Shown here piece after piece: positions 17,195-30,938 of a stretch of DNA of 64,000 nucleotides. A model generated the notes under the pieces. The model saw only the letters and a program-made list of their open reading frames with translations. It did no database searches and was not told the DNA's origin. The DNA comes from DASPSM01 sp036008465 (GTDB taxonomy: Bacteria > Planctomycetota > Planctomycetia > Planctomycetales > Planctomycetaceae): positions 1 to 64,000 of the forward strand of contig DASYNP010000044.1 of NCBI GenBank assembly GCA_036008465.1, given 5' to 3'. Within the stretch, counting starts at the first letter, position 1. Every line of letters begins with the position of its first letter. A program made the position numbers and the translations under genes.

Positions 17195-18598
17195 ATGTTC
17201 GCTCGGCGTTGGACCTTCGCCCTCGTTTCAATTGCGGTGAGCTGGTCGATCAATGTCCCGCTGGCGTTTTCGCAGAACCTGACGGATCAACTGGTCCAGA
17301 AAGCGGCTCGGCCGCTGGTTGACAATCGAGCCGTCGACGGGCTGTCGGTTGGTTACATCGAAGGCAAACACCAGGGAATTGTGCATTTGGGAGCATCGAA
17401 CCGGGCCGGGAAACATCCCGACGACACGACTCTTTACGAGATCGGATCAGTGAGCAAGGTCTTCACGGGGTTGATGCTGGCCGATGCGGTTGTCCGGGGC
17501 GAAATTAATCTCAATTCGGCAGCGGACGTCGCCAATGCGGCCGGCATTCGATTGCCGTCGCGGGATGGTCGGTCGATCACGTGGCTTGATCTGAGTACCC
17601 ACCGGTCGGGGCTGCCACGAATCCCCGGCAATTTACCGCTGACCGATTTGACGAATCCGTATCGTGATTACGATTCAAAAATGGCAGCGGCGTTTCTCAA
17701 CCATTACAAACTGGCGCTTCGGCCTGGTGAAAAGCAGCAATACTCGAACTTTGGCGCGTCGGTTCTGGGCTACCTGGTCGCGCAGAAGGCTGGCAAGTCC
17801 TATCAACAGTTGCTGCGGGAGCGAATCGCGAACCCATTGCAAATGACCGATTGCACGGTTGACCTCAGCGAAGATCAAACGAAGCGGCTCGCCACGCCGC
17901 ATGCCAAGTTCGGCTCAGCCACACCGCCCTGGACGTTTGCCGACCTGCCGGGCGCCGGCGGCATTCACGCGACGATGCGCGACATGCTGCGCTTCGCGCA
18001 GGCTCAATTGACTCCGCCCACCGGGAAAATGGGGGAGGCAATCGAGTTGGCTTGGAAACAACAGCGCGACGCGGACGCTTCGGGTCCGGCAATGGGACTG
18101 AACTGGATGATTGCCGGCGATGGTCAGACTCGTTGGCACAATGGTCAGACCGGTGGATCGCATTCGGCAATCTTCATCAATCGTGAGTTTCGCTGCGCGG
18201 TCGTTGTGTTGTGCAACACGGCCGTACTCAACGGACCCGATCAACTGGCGCTCCGTTTGGTAAGGAAAGCAGCAGGCCAGGAATCAAAGCCGGAACCCAA
18301 GGAGACGGCCGACCAGGGATCGGGCAATCTCGCCATTGATGCGACGCTGCGCCACCGGTTGGAGGGTCGGTACCAATTGAACCCCAGCTTTGTTTTCACT
18401 GTCCGCGATCGCGATGGGCACTTGATGGTCAGTATTACCAATCAACCTACTCAAGAGGTCTTTCCGGATTCTCCCACGCGCTGGTCCTACCATGGCGTCG
18501 ACGCCACCCTGGAATTCAAACTGAAGAAAACGGGTCCCGCCACCAGCCTGGTGCTCCATCAAAACGGCATTGAGCAGACCGCTCGCCGGATTAAGTGA
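17195..18598 (+). CDS. Secreted serine hydrolase (beta-lactamase / PBP4* family)
   Basis: 467 aa with a signal peptide ending near LAFSQ. It has the class C beta-lactamase/esterase fold motifs: S85-V-S-K88 (SxxK nucleophile and base), Y183-S-N185 (YxN) and WHNGQTGG near 313 (the HxG/KTG counterpart). LSTHRSGLP is the typical loop after the nucleophile. A C-terminal lipocalin-like domain (roughly 380-467, RYQLNPSFVFTVRD) follows, as in several peptidase S12 proteins. It may act as a D-amino acid peptidase or esterase in the periplasm; resistance function should not be assumed. ATG 17195 has GAGG upstream. Confidence 0.9.
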   Translation: MFARRWTFALVSIAVSWSINVPLAFSQNLTDQLVQKAARPLVDNRAVDGLSVGYIEGKHQGIVHLGASNRAGKHPDDTTLYEIGSVSKVFTGLMLADAVVRGEINLNSAADVANAAGIRLPSRDGRSITWLDLSTHRSGLPRIPGNLPLTDLTNPYRDYDSKMAAAFLNHYKLALRPGEKQQYSNFGASVLGYLVAQKAGKSYQQLLRERIANPLQMTDCTVDLSEDQTKRLATPHAKFGSATPPWTFADLPGAGGIHATMRDMLRFAQAQLTPPTGKMGEAIELAWKQQRDADASGPAMGLNWMIAGDGQTRWHNGQTGGSHSAIFINREFRCAVVVLCNTAVLNGPDQLALRLVRKAAGQESKPEPKETADQGSGNLAIDATLRHRLEGRYQLNPSFVFTVRDRDGHLMVSITNQPTQEVFPDSPTRWSYHGVDATLEFKLKKTGPATSLVLHQNGIEQTARRIK

Positions 18599-18666
18599 GC
18601 CGTCAACCTGTCGGCGATATCCGCTTCAGGGGATAGTCCGCACCAGGTCGCGCCCTTCGCCCGAGG

Positions 18667-21222
<2,556 letters not shown>

Positions 21223-21256
21223 AATATTTCCTCGAAGGGCAGCGCAAGTCGGGTGT

Positions 21257-21279
21257 CACTGGCGGCTTGTCCGCCAGTG
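21257..21279. repeat. ACTGGCGG..CCGCCAGT palindrome
   Basis: Perfect 9-bp arms CACTGGCGG/CCGCCAGTG around CTTGT. The same palindrome occurs at 1260-1282 (with GACAA in the centre) inside the MITE-like element. Here it lies in the 94-bp gap between dciA and gyrB. Confidence 0.8.
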
Positions 21280-21316
21280 TTATGTCGCCCTTTTTCTAAA
21301 TCCCAACATCTTTCGG

Positions 21317-21643
21317 TCAGTGTGGCGACAGATTTCCCCTCATCACGAATTTGAGGTCGCGAATTTTCAATTCGGGGTGGTCCCGGGAAAAGGTCGCCAG
21401 CAAATTCACTTTGTGATAAGCCGCAAGTTCGCTGAGCAGTGGAGAATTTCCCACTGCGACATGGAGCACGCCTCGGCGAATTCCGACGACTCTCGTTCCG
21501 CTGGCAACCGACGCTCCCGCGACACTCTCCCAGGCCTCTGCCAGCTGGGCGTTGCCGCGAACGCGGGCCCAACCTCGCAGTGCAATCAAATCCGTGACAG
21601 CCTGCGAGAGGCGGTCGGGTAGTCTGGCCCGTCCGTGAGTCAT
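21317..21643 (-). CDS. dciA: DciA-like (DUF721) replicative helicase loader
   Basis: 108 aa. The DUF721/DciA fold is recognised from the conserved WxxVAGxxVASGTRVVGIRRGVLHV pattern (here AEAWESVAGASVASGTRV) followed by SPLLSELAAYHKVNLL. In many bacteria DciA replaces DnaC in loading the replicative helicase DnaB. Its place between dnaN and gyrB strongly supports this role. The ATG follows GAGGGAT. Upstream, the dnaN stop lies 77 bp away, and the 13-base string TCATCGATCCCTC occurs at both the dciA start and the dnaN stop. Confidence 0.85.
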   Translation of the reverse strand: MTHGRARLPDRLSQAVTDLIALRGWARVRGNAQLAEAWESVAGASVASGTRVVGIRRGVLHVAVGNSPLLSELAAYHKVNLLATFSRDHPELKIRDLKFVMRGNLSPH

Positions 21644-21720
21644 CGATCCCTCAATGGCAGGATTCGTCCGTGCCTTGCTGCAAGTGTCGGTGATCTGTCC
21701 GTGTCACCGATCGACCAACA

Positions 21721-22830
21721 TCATCGATCCCTCGATAGCGGCATGACGACGTAGGTGTACGAATCGTCGGTGCGGAACACCGCCGCGCTCTCCGCGTCGA
21801 TCAACTCCAGGCGGATCGTTTTTTCCGGCTCGAGCACGCGAAGGAAGTCCGCGATGAACCGAGGATCGAACAAGATCGCCAACTCGCTCCCCTCATAACT
21901 GATCGGCAGCTGGATCACAGACTGCCCAACGTCGGCTGACTTGCTCGTCAGCGTGAGTAAGCCCGAGGCGAACTTGAAGTCGACGCCGCGGCTGTCTTCT
22001 TCCGTGACGATCTGGGCCTGGCGGATTGCTGAATAAAACAGCCCGACCACCAGGTCGATCGACTTTTCGGCTTTGTTCGGAATCACGTCGCGATATTTCG
22101 GGAAACGCCCGTCGACCAGGCGACTGTAAATCGTCGAGCTGCCGACCTTCACCAGCGCCTCATTCGCGTGTACGGCGAGCAGAGCTTCACTCTCGGCGTC
22201 CGGGATGCTGCGCTCGATGAGAGAGAGTGCCTTGGTCGGAATGACCGGAGCCAGGTTTTCCGAGCGCGCTCCCTGATGGCGACAAGCAGTCTCGAAGACG
22301 GCCAAACGGCGCGTGTCGGTCGCGGCAAAGGTGATCTTGTCGCCGGCCAACTCGAGCTGCACGCCGCCCAACGCATACCGCGAGCTTTCTGCGTCGGTTG
22401 CGAAGGTGGTGCGCTTGATGGCGTCCTTCAGGGACTTGCCGGGAATGGCGGCATAACGATCTTCGTCGAACTCGGCGACGGGCGGAAACTCGCTCGGATC
22501 TTGCGCGGAGAGCCGGAACTCGCTCTTATCGCTCTTGATCCAGACCGCATCGTCGCTGAGCGAAAGGTCGACCGAGTCTTCACTGAGCTCGCGAACGATT
22601 GCCGTCACGCGCGCGGCGGGCAAAAGTGTTTCGCCCTCGGACTCGATCTCGACTCCAGGGATTTCGTAGCGAACACCGACCTCGGAATCGGTTCCCAAGA
22701 GAGTCGCCTTGCCGCCGGCGACCTCCAGCTTGATATTCTTAAGCACTTCTTTGGGAGTTCGTGACGGCACGACGCCGCTGACAACTTGCAGGGCGGCCGC
22801 CAACGCCGGACGGTGGCAATGTAGTTTCAT
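21721..22830 (-). CDS. dnaN: DNA polymerase III beta subunit (sliding clamp)
   Basis: 369 aa, the usual length of bacterial beta clamps. MKLHCHRPALAAALQVVSGVV opens the first domain; FATDAESSRYALGGVQLEL and FAATDTRRLAV are the domain 2 signatures; DGRFPKYRDVIP, FDPRFIADFL and the C-terminal YTYVVMPL are typical. As a dimeric ring it tethers polymerase III to DNA. Transcribed with dnaA upstream and dciA/gyrB downstream. Confidence 0.97.
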   Translation of the reverse strand: MKLHCHRPALAAALQVVSGVVPSRTPKEVLKNIKLEVAGGKATLLGTDSEVGVRYEIPGVEIESEGETLLPAARVTAIVRELSEDSVDLSLSDDAVWIKSDKSEFRLSAQDPSEFPPVAEFDEDRYAAIPGKSLKDAIKRTTFATDAESSRYALGGVQLELAGDKITFAATDTRRLAVFETACRHQGARSENLAPVIPTKALSLIERSIPDAESEALLAVHANEALVKVGSSTIYSRLVDGRFPKYRDVIPNKAEKSIDLVVGLFYSAIRQAQIVTEEDSRGVDFKFASGLLTLTSKSADVGQSVIQLPISYEGSELAILFDPRFIADFLRVLEPEKTIRLELIDAESAAVFRTDDSYTYVVMPLSRDR

Positions 22831-23223
22831 GTCCGTGTGACCATCCTAAAATCTTCGCGCAACGGAAGCCGAACAAGGTCGTCAGGAGGTGCGAATTCGC
22901 CGCGCGAAACAGGCAATCCGTTCTCTGAATTTCGAATAGGAATTATAGAACTTCGTAGTCGTAGCAGCAACGAACAACGCGGTTGAAAACGCCCGGAATC
23001 CATAATCATAAATTCTTAATTTGTAATAGTTTGCGATGTCGACCCGCGGGCTTTCGCAGCGTGAGCGGCTTGTCTAAAAGCGGTTCGCTTCCCGATGAGA
23101 AAATGACGGCAACTTGGGCCGTTCTCCCGACCCATCCGAAGTCTCGAAGAGCGTCCCAAACGCGCGTCGAAAGGTCGTCAACCTTTCAGCAGACGATTCA
23201 CACGCGGCTCGTTCGTTCGGAAC
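22831..23223. other. dnaA-dnaN intergenic region, candidate oriC
   Basis: 393 bp without a gene, between the stop of dnaA and the start of dnaN. It contains an AT-rich patch at about 23000-23035 (CATAATCATAAATTC, TTAATTTGTAATAG) and TAGGAATTATAGAA near 22937, unusual against the GC-rich surroundings. I saw no perfect TTATCCACA box on either strand. Such dnaA-dnaN spacers often hold the origin, but no direct proof is visible. Confidence 0.4.
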
Positions 23224-24261
23224 TCATCCGCGACGCAGAGTGCGACGTAGGCCTTCGACCTCGCTGGCGAGAGCCGGGTCGCCCGCGAGTAAAGTCCGAG
23301 TGCGGCGGCAGGCGTGGACGACGGTTGTGTGATTCCTGCGGCCGAAGAACCTCGCGATTTGCGCGGCACTCTGGCCGCTCAATTCGCGGGCCAGAAGCAT
23401 CGCGACTTGGCGCGGCAGCGTCGAGCGCTTGGGGCGACCCCATGATCTCAATTCCGACACGGGCAATTGAAAGAAGTCGGCGACCGTGCCCGCGATCCTC
23501 GAGAGAGGAACATCACGCGTCGGATGCGATGAATTCAGGTGTGCCCGCATCAAGCAATCGTCGGAATCGCTCCGACCATTTCGCACCCGCATCTCGAGGT
23601 TGACCAGCGCGGCCACAAGCTCGCGTGGCGTCCCCGGGCCTTCCTCGGCGAGGACGGCTGCTGCCGGAGCCGACAGCGGAATCTGACGCGATGCCGCCAC
23701 CTTCGTGGCAAAGCCCAGACGGCTTGTGCGCCCGAGCAACTCCAGCGGCACGCAGAGTCCGCCGCGCAGGCGATTGATCAAGCGCGGAAGCATCTTTTCC
23801 AGCCCGCCGGGTCGCGTGGCGCAGGTGACCAAAGCCCGGTGTCCGGATCGCCTCGCCTCGTCGAGGATCGCGACGAGCATGCGCTGAGCGGGCATGCGAC
23901 CTTGAAGTGCCGCCAGATCCTCGAGGATGAGGAGGTCGGCCTCCACATATCGGTCATGAAACTCGACGCGATCTTGGCGCGAGAAGGCCTGGCTGAGCGC
24001 GGCCAGGTATTCCGCGGCCGTCTCGCACACGATTCGCCGGCGAGGAGTTTTCCGGCGAGCCTCGCGGACGAAATGTCGCACGAGATGGGATTTGCCCACC
24101 CCGGCCGCACCATACAAGTAGACCAGCCAGACGCCATCGTCCTCTCCGGCCCCGAACAGCCGATTGGCGGCCGAGTGCGCGAGTCGATTTTCCTTGAGCA
24201 AGACCAGCGGCTCGCTGGCAGGCGCGGACGAGGGATCGGAGTTTTGAGGAATTCGGGCCAT
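23224..24261 (-). CDS. dnaA: DnaA-like replication initiator, short form
   Basis: 345 aa from ATG 24261, against about 450 for typical DnaA. The AAA+ domain III is present: Walker A YLYGAAGVGKSHL at 48-60, Walker B LLILEDLAAL at 110-119, a sensor-like CATRPGGLEKMLP, and RLINRLRGGL in the arginine-finger region. The DNA-binding domain IV is clear (TLPRQVAMLLARELSG then FGRRNHTTVVHACRR, 281-320). Only about 20 residues precede the AAA+ domain, so domains I and II (helicase contact and oligomerisation, linker) seem absent. The upstream open frame lies inside the cysteine desulfurase gene and looks non-coding. It could be the main initiator or a paralogue. Confidence 0.8.
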   Translation of the reverse strand: MARIPQNSDPSSAPASEPLVLLKENRLAHSAANRLFGAGEDDGVWLVYLYGAAGVGKSHLVRHFVREARRKTPRRRIVCETAAEYLAALSQAFSRQDRVEFHDRYVEADLLILEDLAALQGRMPAQRMLVAILDEARRSGHRALVTCATRPGGLEKMLPRLINRLRGGLCVPLELLGRTSRLGFATKVAASRQIPLSAPAAAVLAEEGPGTPRELVAALVNLEMRVRNGRSDSDDCLMRAHLNSSHPTRDVPLSRIAGTVADFFQLPVSELRSWGRPKRSTLPRQVAMLLARELSGQSAAQIARFFGRRNHTTVVHACRRTRTLLAGDPALASEVEGLRRTLRRG

Positions 24262-24289
24262 TGAGCTTTGTGCTCCCGCCGCCGCCCTC

Positions 24290-25495
24290 TTAAGCGGAGT
24301 TTCTGCCGATTGGCTCGGGTTGACGGTCCACGTGTGGGACCCGCGCGCGAGATGCTTGAGCTCCTGCGGATCGCAGCCGGCCAACAACGTGCGCGATGCG
24401 CTCCACGGCCTCATCGATCTCGTCTTGGGTGTTTTCGAACGACAGGCTGAAGCGAACCGATGACGAGACGACTTCCGGCGGGCAGCCCATCGCCACAAGG
24501 GCCGGAGATGGCTCCGTCGAGCCGCTGGCACAAGTGCTTCCCAGCGAGCAGGAGACGCCGGCCAGATCGAGCGCGACGAACAGCGCGTCACCCTCAATGC
24601 CCGGGAATGCGATGTTGAGTGTGTTGGGCAACCGGCGGTCGATGCATCCGTTGATCACGACCGGGCTGCAGCCAGTTTGGAGCCCCTGCTCGAGGCGATC
24701 GCGGAGCCCGCGAATCCAGGCTTCGCGGTGAACCTGCTGGGAATGCCACACTTCCAGTGCGACCGCCATGCCGACGGCCAGCGCCGCCGGCTCGGTCCCT
24801 GCCCGGAGATCGGCCTCTTGATGTCCGCCCAATTGCCGCGGACGCAGCCTCGCCCCTTCTCTCAGTAACAGCGCTCCAATGCCGCGGGGACCGTGAAACT
24901 TGTGGGCGCCAAGCGATAGCGCGGTTGCTCCGAGCTTGTGGAAATCGACCGGAATTTTGCCGACCGCTTGCACCGCGTCGACGTGCAGCGCGACGTTGCG
25001 CCGCCGGCATTGCTCGGCAAGCGGCGAGACATCTTGCACGACACCCGTTTCATTGTGCGCCAGAATCACCGTGGCCAGGCCAATCTCCTCCCAGCAAAGC
25101 ACCTCGAGTTGGTCGGCGACGATTTGGCCCGCGCGATCGACGTCGAGAAGCTGCAGTTTCCAGCCTCGTTCCTGCAGGCGGCCGCACGCTCGGCGGACAG
25201 CCGGATGCTCGCCCGCCGTCAGCAGCACAGTTGCAGGTCGTCGCGCGGCAAGTCCGAGGATCGCCAGATTGATCGCCTCAGTCCCACCGCTGGTGAAGAG
25301 AATTTCCTTGGGGTTGGCGTTGAGGATGGCGGCGATTCTCTCCCGTGCGTCCTCGAGCGCGCGCCGCGCGATGCGACCTTCCGCGTGACGGCTGCCAGGA
25401 TTGGCCCAACTCTCCCGCGAATGACGCGCGACGGCCTCAACCACTTCCGGCAAAGGGCGCGTCGTGGAGTTGTGGTCGAGAAAGATGCGGGCCAT
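24290..25495 (-). CDS. Cysteine desulfurase (NifS/IscS family)
   Basis: 401 aa PLP enzyme that takes sulfur from cysteine for Fe-S clusters or tRNA thiolation. Landmarks: LDHNSTT at the N-terminus, FTSGGTEAINLAI (PLP phosphate site), HVDAVQAVGK (171-180, Asp that contacts the PLP ring), SLGAHKFHGPRG with Schiff-base K199, and the catalytic Cys loop SCSLGSTCASG (C322). The short-loop spacing suits the class I (NifS/IscS) group. It ends 28 bp upstream of dnaA and may share its transcript. Confidence 0.92.
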   Translation of the reverse strand: MARIFLDHNSTTRPLPEVVEAVARHSRESWANPGSRHAEGRIARRALEDARERIAAILNANPKEILFTSGGTEAINLAILGLAARRPATVLLTAGEHPAVRRACGRLQERGWKLQLLDVDRAGQIVADQLEVLCWEEIGLATVILAHNETGVVQDVSPLAEQCRRRNVALHVDAVQAVGKIPVDFHKLGATALSLGAHKFHGPRGIGALLLREGARLRPRQLGGHQEADLRAGTEPAALAVGMAVALEVWHSQQVHREAWIRGLRDRLEQGLQTGCSPVVINGCIDRRLPNTLNIAFPGIEGDALFVALDLAGVSCSLGSTCASGSTEPSPALVAMGCPPEVVSSSVRFSLSFENTQDEIDEAVERIAHVVGRLRSAGAQASRARVPHVDRQPEPIGRNSA

Positions 25496-25519
25496 GCGAA
25501 GACTCAGCGAGCGTCGTCA

Positions 25520-26599
25520 CTAGTGCGGGACACTCGATTGAATGCGTTTGACGATCGCCGTGCCGACCTCGGAAGTTGTCGAAGTGCCACCGAGGTCCGC
25601 CGTGCGCGGTCCGGACTCGGCGAGCAAGCTGGCGACTGCCGTGTTAACGGCCGCTGCCGCCGCGTCGAGTTCGAGATGTTCCAGCATCATACCGGCCGAC
25701 AGGATCGCAGCAAGCGGATTGGCAATCCCGCGGCCGGCGATGTCGGGGGCCGAGCCGTGCACTGGCTCGAACATGCTCGGATGCCGCCGCGTGGGATCGA
25801 GATTGGCGCTGGCAGCCAGACCCATGCTGCCCACGAGAATCGCAGCCAGATCGGTCAGGATGTCGCCGAAAAGATTGCTGGCAACCACGACGTCAAACGA
25901 TTCGGGCCGGCGGACAAATTCCATCACGGCCCGATCGACGAGCAGCGACTCGGTGGCGATGTCCGGAAAATCCTGGGCGGCCGCGGCGAAGACCTCGTCC
26001 CACAAGACCATTCCGTAGCCCTGCGCGTTGCTTTTGGTGATCGACGCGATTCTTTTGCGGGGTCGCGTGCGCGCCTTCTCGAACGCCGCGCGGATGATCC
26101 GCTCGCAGCCGCGCCGCGTAAAGACCGAGGTTTGGATGGCGACTTCCTCGGCCGTCCCCTGGTACAGACGCCCGCCGATGTTGGCGTATTCGCCTTCCGT
26201 GTTCTCACGAAACACGACGAGATCGATCGAGCCCGGCAGCTTGTTGGAAAGCGGGCTTTGGACCCCTGGATAGAGGTACGCGGGCCGCACGCAGACGCAT
26301 TCATCGAACCGGCGCCGAATCGGCAACAGCAGGCCGTTGAGCGTCACGTGGTCCTGAACCCGCGGATGCCCCACGGCTCCCAGCAGAATGGCATCGTGCC
26401 CGGCGAGCTGGTCGAGGAAATCCGCCGGCGCCATGCGGTTATGGGCGAGGTAGTAGTCGGTCCCCCACGGATAGTCCGTCCAGCGGAAGGCGGCATCCGA
26501 GCGCGGGGCCGCCGCCTCGACCGCGCGGATCGCCTCGCGGGTGACTTCCGGTCCAATCCCGTCCCCCGCGATGACGGCGATGTCAAAGGTCCGCGGCAT
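25520..26599 (-). CDS. Isocitrate/isopropylmalate-family dehydrogenase (tartrate/D-malate type)
   Basis: 359 aa beta-decarboxylating dehydrogenase. IAVIAGDGIGPEV is the N-terminal block, CVCVRPAYLYPGV and VVFRENTEGEYANIGG the substrate loop, ITKSNAQGYGMVLWDEV holds the catalytic Lys, and SNLFGDILTDLAA the metal-binding Asp pair. The residues RPAYLYPGVQSPL and the ENTEGEYANIGGR stretch resemble tartrate dehydrogenase/D-malate dehydrogenase (TtuC/DmlA) more than LeuB; substrate remains uncertain. ATG 26599 matches the family start; the longer open frame runs into the pyrophosphatase gene. Confidence 0.88.
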   Translation of the reverse strand: MPRTFDIAVIAGDGIGPEVTREAIRAVEAAAPRSDAAFRWTDYPWGTDYYLAHNRMAPADFLDQLAGHDAILLGAVGHPRVQDHVTLNGLLLPIRRRFDECVCVRPAYLYPGVQSPLSNKLPGSIDLVVFRENTEGEYANIGGRLYQGTAEEVAIQTSVFTRRGCERIIRAAFEKARTRPRKRIASITKSNAQGYGMVLWDEVFAAAAQDFPDIATESLLVDRAVMEFVRRPESFDVVVASNLFGDILTDLAAILVGSMGLAASANLDPTRRHPSMFEPVHGSAPDIAGRGIANPLAAILSAGMMLEHLELDAAAAAVNTAVASLLAESGPRTADLGGTSTTSEVGTAIVKRIQSSVPH

Positions 26600-26626
26600 G
26601 TCGATTTCCGATTCGAATCGATGAAG

Positions 26627-26656
26627 AAAGCCCACCGGTGACTGCCGGTGGGCTTT
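26627..26656 (-). terminator. Rho-independent terminator after the pyrophosphatase gene
   Basis: AAAGCCCACCGG and CCGGTGGGCTTT form a perfect 12-bp stem with a 6-base loop, followed on the minus strand by TTTCTTC. It lies 33 bp after the stop of hppA and just before the dehydrogenase start. Confidence 0.85.
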
Positions 26657-26688
26657 GAAAAGGTCTTCAACGGTCACCGCGGGACCGG

Positions 26689-29355
<2,667 letters not shown>

Positions 29356-29576
29356 CTTTTGCACTCTGTCCGATCTACAGGGGGTCCGAATTACGGGTCT
29401 CAGGGTTGTTGCGTCGTATTTTTAAGGCTCGGATCATAGCCGAGTTGACACGTGTTAACTAGCAATCTGGCCGATCCGAGGCAACCGTCCGCCAAGAAAA
29501 TCTGACCCCCTTGCGGCGGGGCACTTATAATCGAATCTCGACCCGTTTTGCCCCCGAATTTCGACCCCGAAAACGC

Positions 29577-30431
29577 ATGACCGCCCCCCCTCTGGACCGC
29601 GAAGAATATATCGAGCAGGCCTACTGTTTTCGCGCATTTCGCGAGCGGCTCGAGGACAACCTTCCGTCGCAGGAAATCTTGCACAGCCTGTCGGAGGAAC
29701 TGTTGGCGACGACCAACCTTCCGAAGGCCATGGACTTTCTGCGGGGCGAGATCTTGCACAACGGCCGGCTCAGCCCGGGCATGGCCCGTCTGGGCCATTA
29801 CTTCACCGCGTTCCAGACCTTCGTCATGTCGCGGGCCGAGGAGGAACGCTCGCGGTTCGACCAGAAGACGGCCCTGTCGGTACTCGAGCGCTGCGCCGAA
29901 TATCTGGCCGGGACCCCGACTCCCGCCGGATTGTTCATTTACCAATTCGAGTGCATCGCCCGCAACCGCCTGGGCTACGATCGGGGCATGAAGGCCATCG
30001 CCGACGATCCGTTTTATGACAAAGCCTGGCGCGATTGGATTCTCAAAGTTCGTTTGCGGCTCGGCTCGACCGATTTCAGCCACTTGATTTATTACCGCTC
30101 CGAGCAATACGTCGCCGAGAAGCGCAAGAGAAATCCCAAGTACAAGCCTTCTTACGCGATTCTCTTCGGACTAAACGAGGGCCGGATCGCGAAGGCCAAT
30201 CGCGGCAAGGATCCGCTTTACCTGTTTGCCGCCATGCAGCGGCAGTTGGGCCACCCGGCAGTGCCGCGCGTTCGGGCGGTCGACCCTGGGCCGATCATTC
30301 ATCCGGCGCTCGAGCAGCGCCTGCAGCGGATCGAAACGCGTCTGAAGATCCTCGACGCGGAAGTCAAAGGCGACTTCAACCTCAGCGAGTTTTACGTGAA
30401 GCCCGAGGCCATCGAGCCGCCGGCGAAGTGA
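29577..30431 (+). CDS. Conserved hypothetical protein, planctomycete type
   Basis: 284 aa soluble protein without signal peptide. Helical throughout, with RFDQKTALSVLERCAEYLAGTPTPAGLFIYQFECIARNRLGYDRGM in the middle and a probable coiled coil near the C-terminus (LEQRLQRIETRLKILDAEV). I do not recognise the family. The ATG at 29577 follows an AC-rich leader with no clear Shine-Dalgarno. queF starts 32 bp downstream, so the two are likely co-transcribed. Confidence 0.75.
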   Translation: MTAPPLDREEYIEQAYCFRAFRERLEDNLPSQEILHSLSEELLATTNLPKAMDFLRGEILHNGRLSPGMARLGHYFTAFQTFVMSRAEEERSRFDQKTALSVLERCAEYLAGTPTPAGLFIYQFECIARNRLGYDRGMKAIADDPFYDKAWRDWILKVRLRLGSTDFSHLIYYRSEQYVAEKRKRNPKYKPSYAILFGLNEGRIAKANRGKDPLYLFAAMQRQLGHPAVPRVRAVDPGPIIHPALEQRLQRIETRLKILDAEVKGDFNLSEFYVKPEAIEPPAK

Positions 30432-30463
30432 CAGGACGCTTGCGAGCCCTTATTGTCGAAGAC

Positions 30464-30871
30464 ATGGCAAATCACCGTCGCCAGACCCGCACCGCCCCGA
30501 AGGTGGCACAGCAATCGCGGCTCGAGATCCTCGAGACCTTCGAGAATCCGCACCCGGATCGCGACTACGTCATCGAAACCGTTTGTCCGGAATTTACCTC
30601 GCTCTGCCCCAAGACGGGCCAGCCCGACTTCGGCACGCTCACGATCAGCTACGTTCCGGACCGGCTCTGCTTCGAACTGAAATCGCTGAAGCTCTATCTG
30701 CAGACCTATCGCAACGAAGGCGCGTTTTACGAGGATGTGACCAACCGCATTCTCGACGACCTCGTTGCGGCGACACTCCCCCGCTCGATGAAAATTACGG
30801 CCGCCTTCACCCCGCGGGGCGGAATCCGCACGAACGTGTATGTCGAGTATTCGCTACCATTGAAGTCATAA
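30464..30871 (+). CDS. queF: NADPH-dependent 7-cyano-7-deazaguanine reductase
   Basis: 135 aa, unimodular QueF type of the tunnel-fold superfamily, which reduces preQ0 to preQ1 in queuosine synthesis. CPEFTSLCPKTGQPDFGTL contains the nucleophilic Cys (C48) and the proton-donor Asp (D55); ELKSLKLYLQTYRNEGAFYE is the family NADPH-binding segment; FTPRGGIRTNV closes the fold. No other queuosine genes are in the window. An in-frame upstream extension lies inside the preceding gene and is not used. Confidence 0.95.
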   Translation: MANHRRQTRTAPKVAQQSRLEILETFENPHPDRDYVIETVCPEFTSLCPKTGQPDFGTLTISYVPDRLCFELKSLKLYLQTYRNEGAFYEDVTNRILDDLVAATLPRSMKITAAFTPRGGIRTNVYVEYSLPLKS

Positions 30872-30938
30872 GAAGTCATAATTCGGCCTGGACGATTACC
30901 CAAACAGACCGCCAATCGCCAATAGGGAGTCGGAGAAC

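Noticed and set aside
22831..23223. Perfect DnaA boxes
   Set aside because: I read both strands for TTATCCACA-type sites and found none without mismatches, so no box is annotated.
24262..24597. N-terminal extension of dnaA that would restore domain I
   Set aside because: The extra 112 codons overlap the cysteine desulfurase gene in another frame and show no DnaA domain I features.
29400..30107. Minus-strand frame of 235 codons
   Set aside because: Lies opposite the better supported plus-strand gene at 29577-30431, which has normal protein composition and leads into queF.
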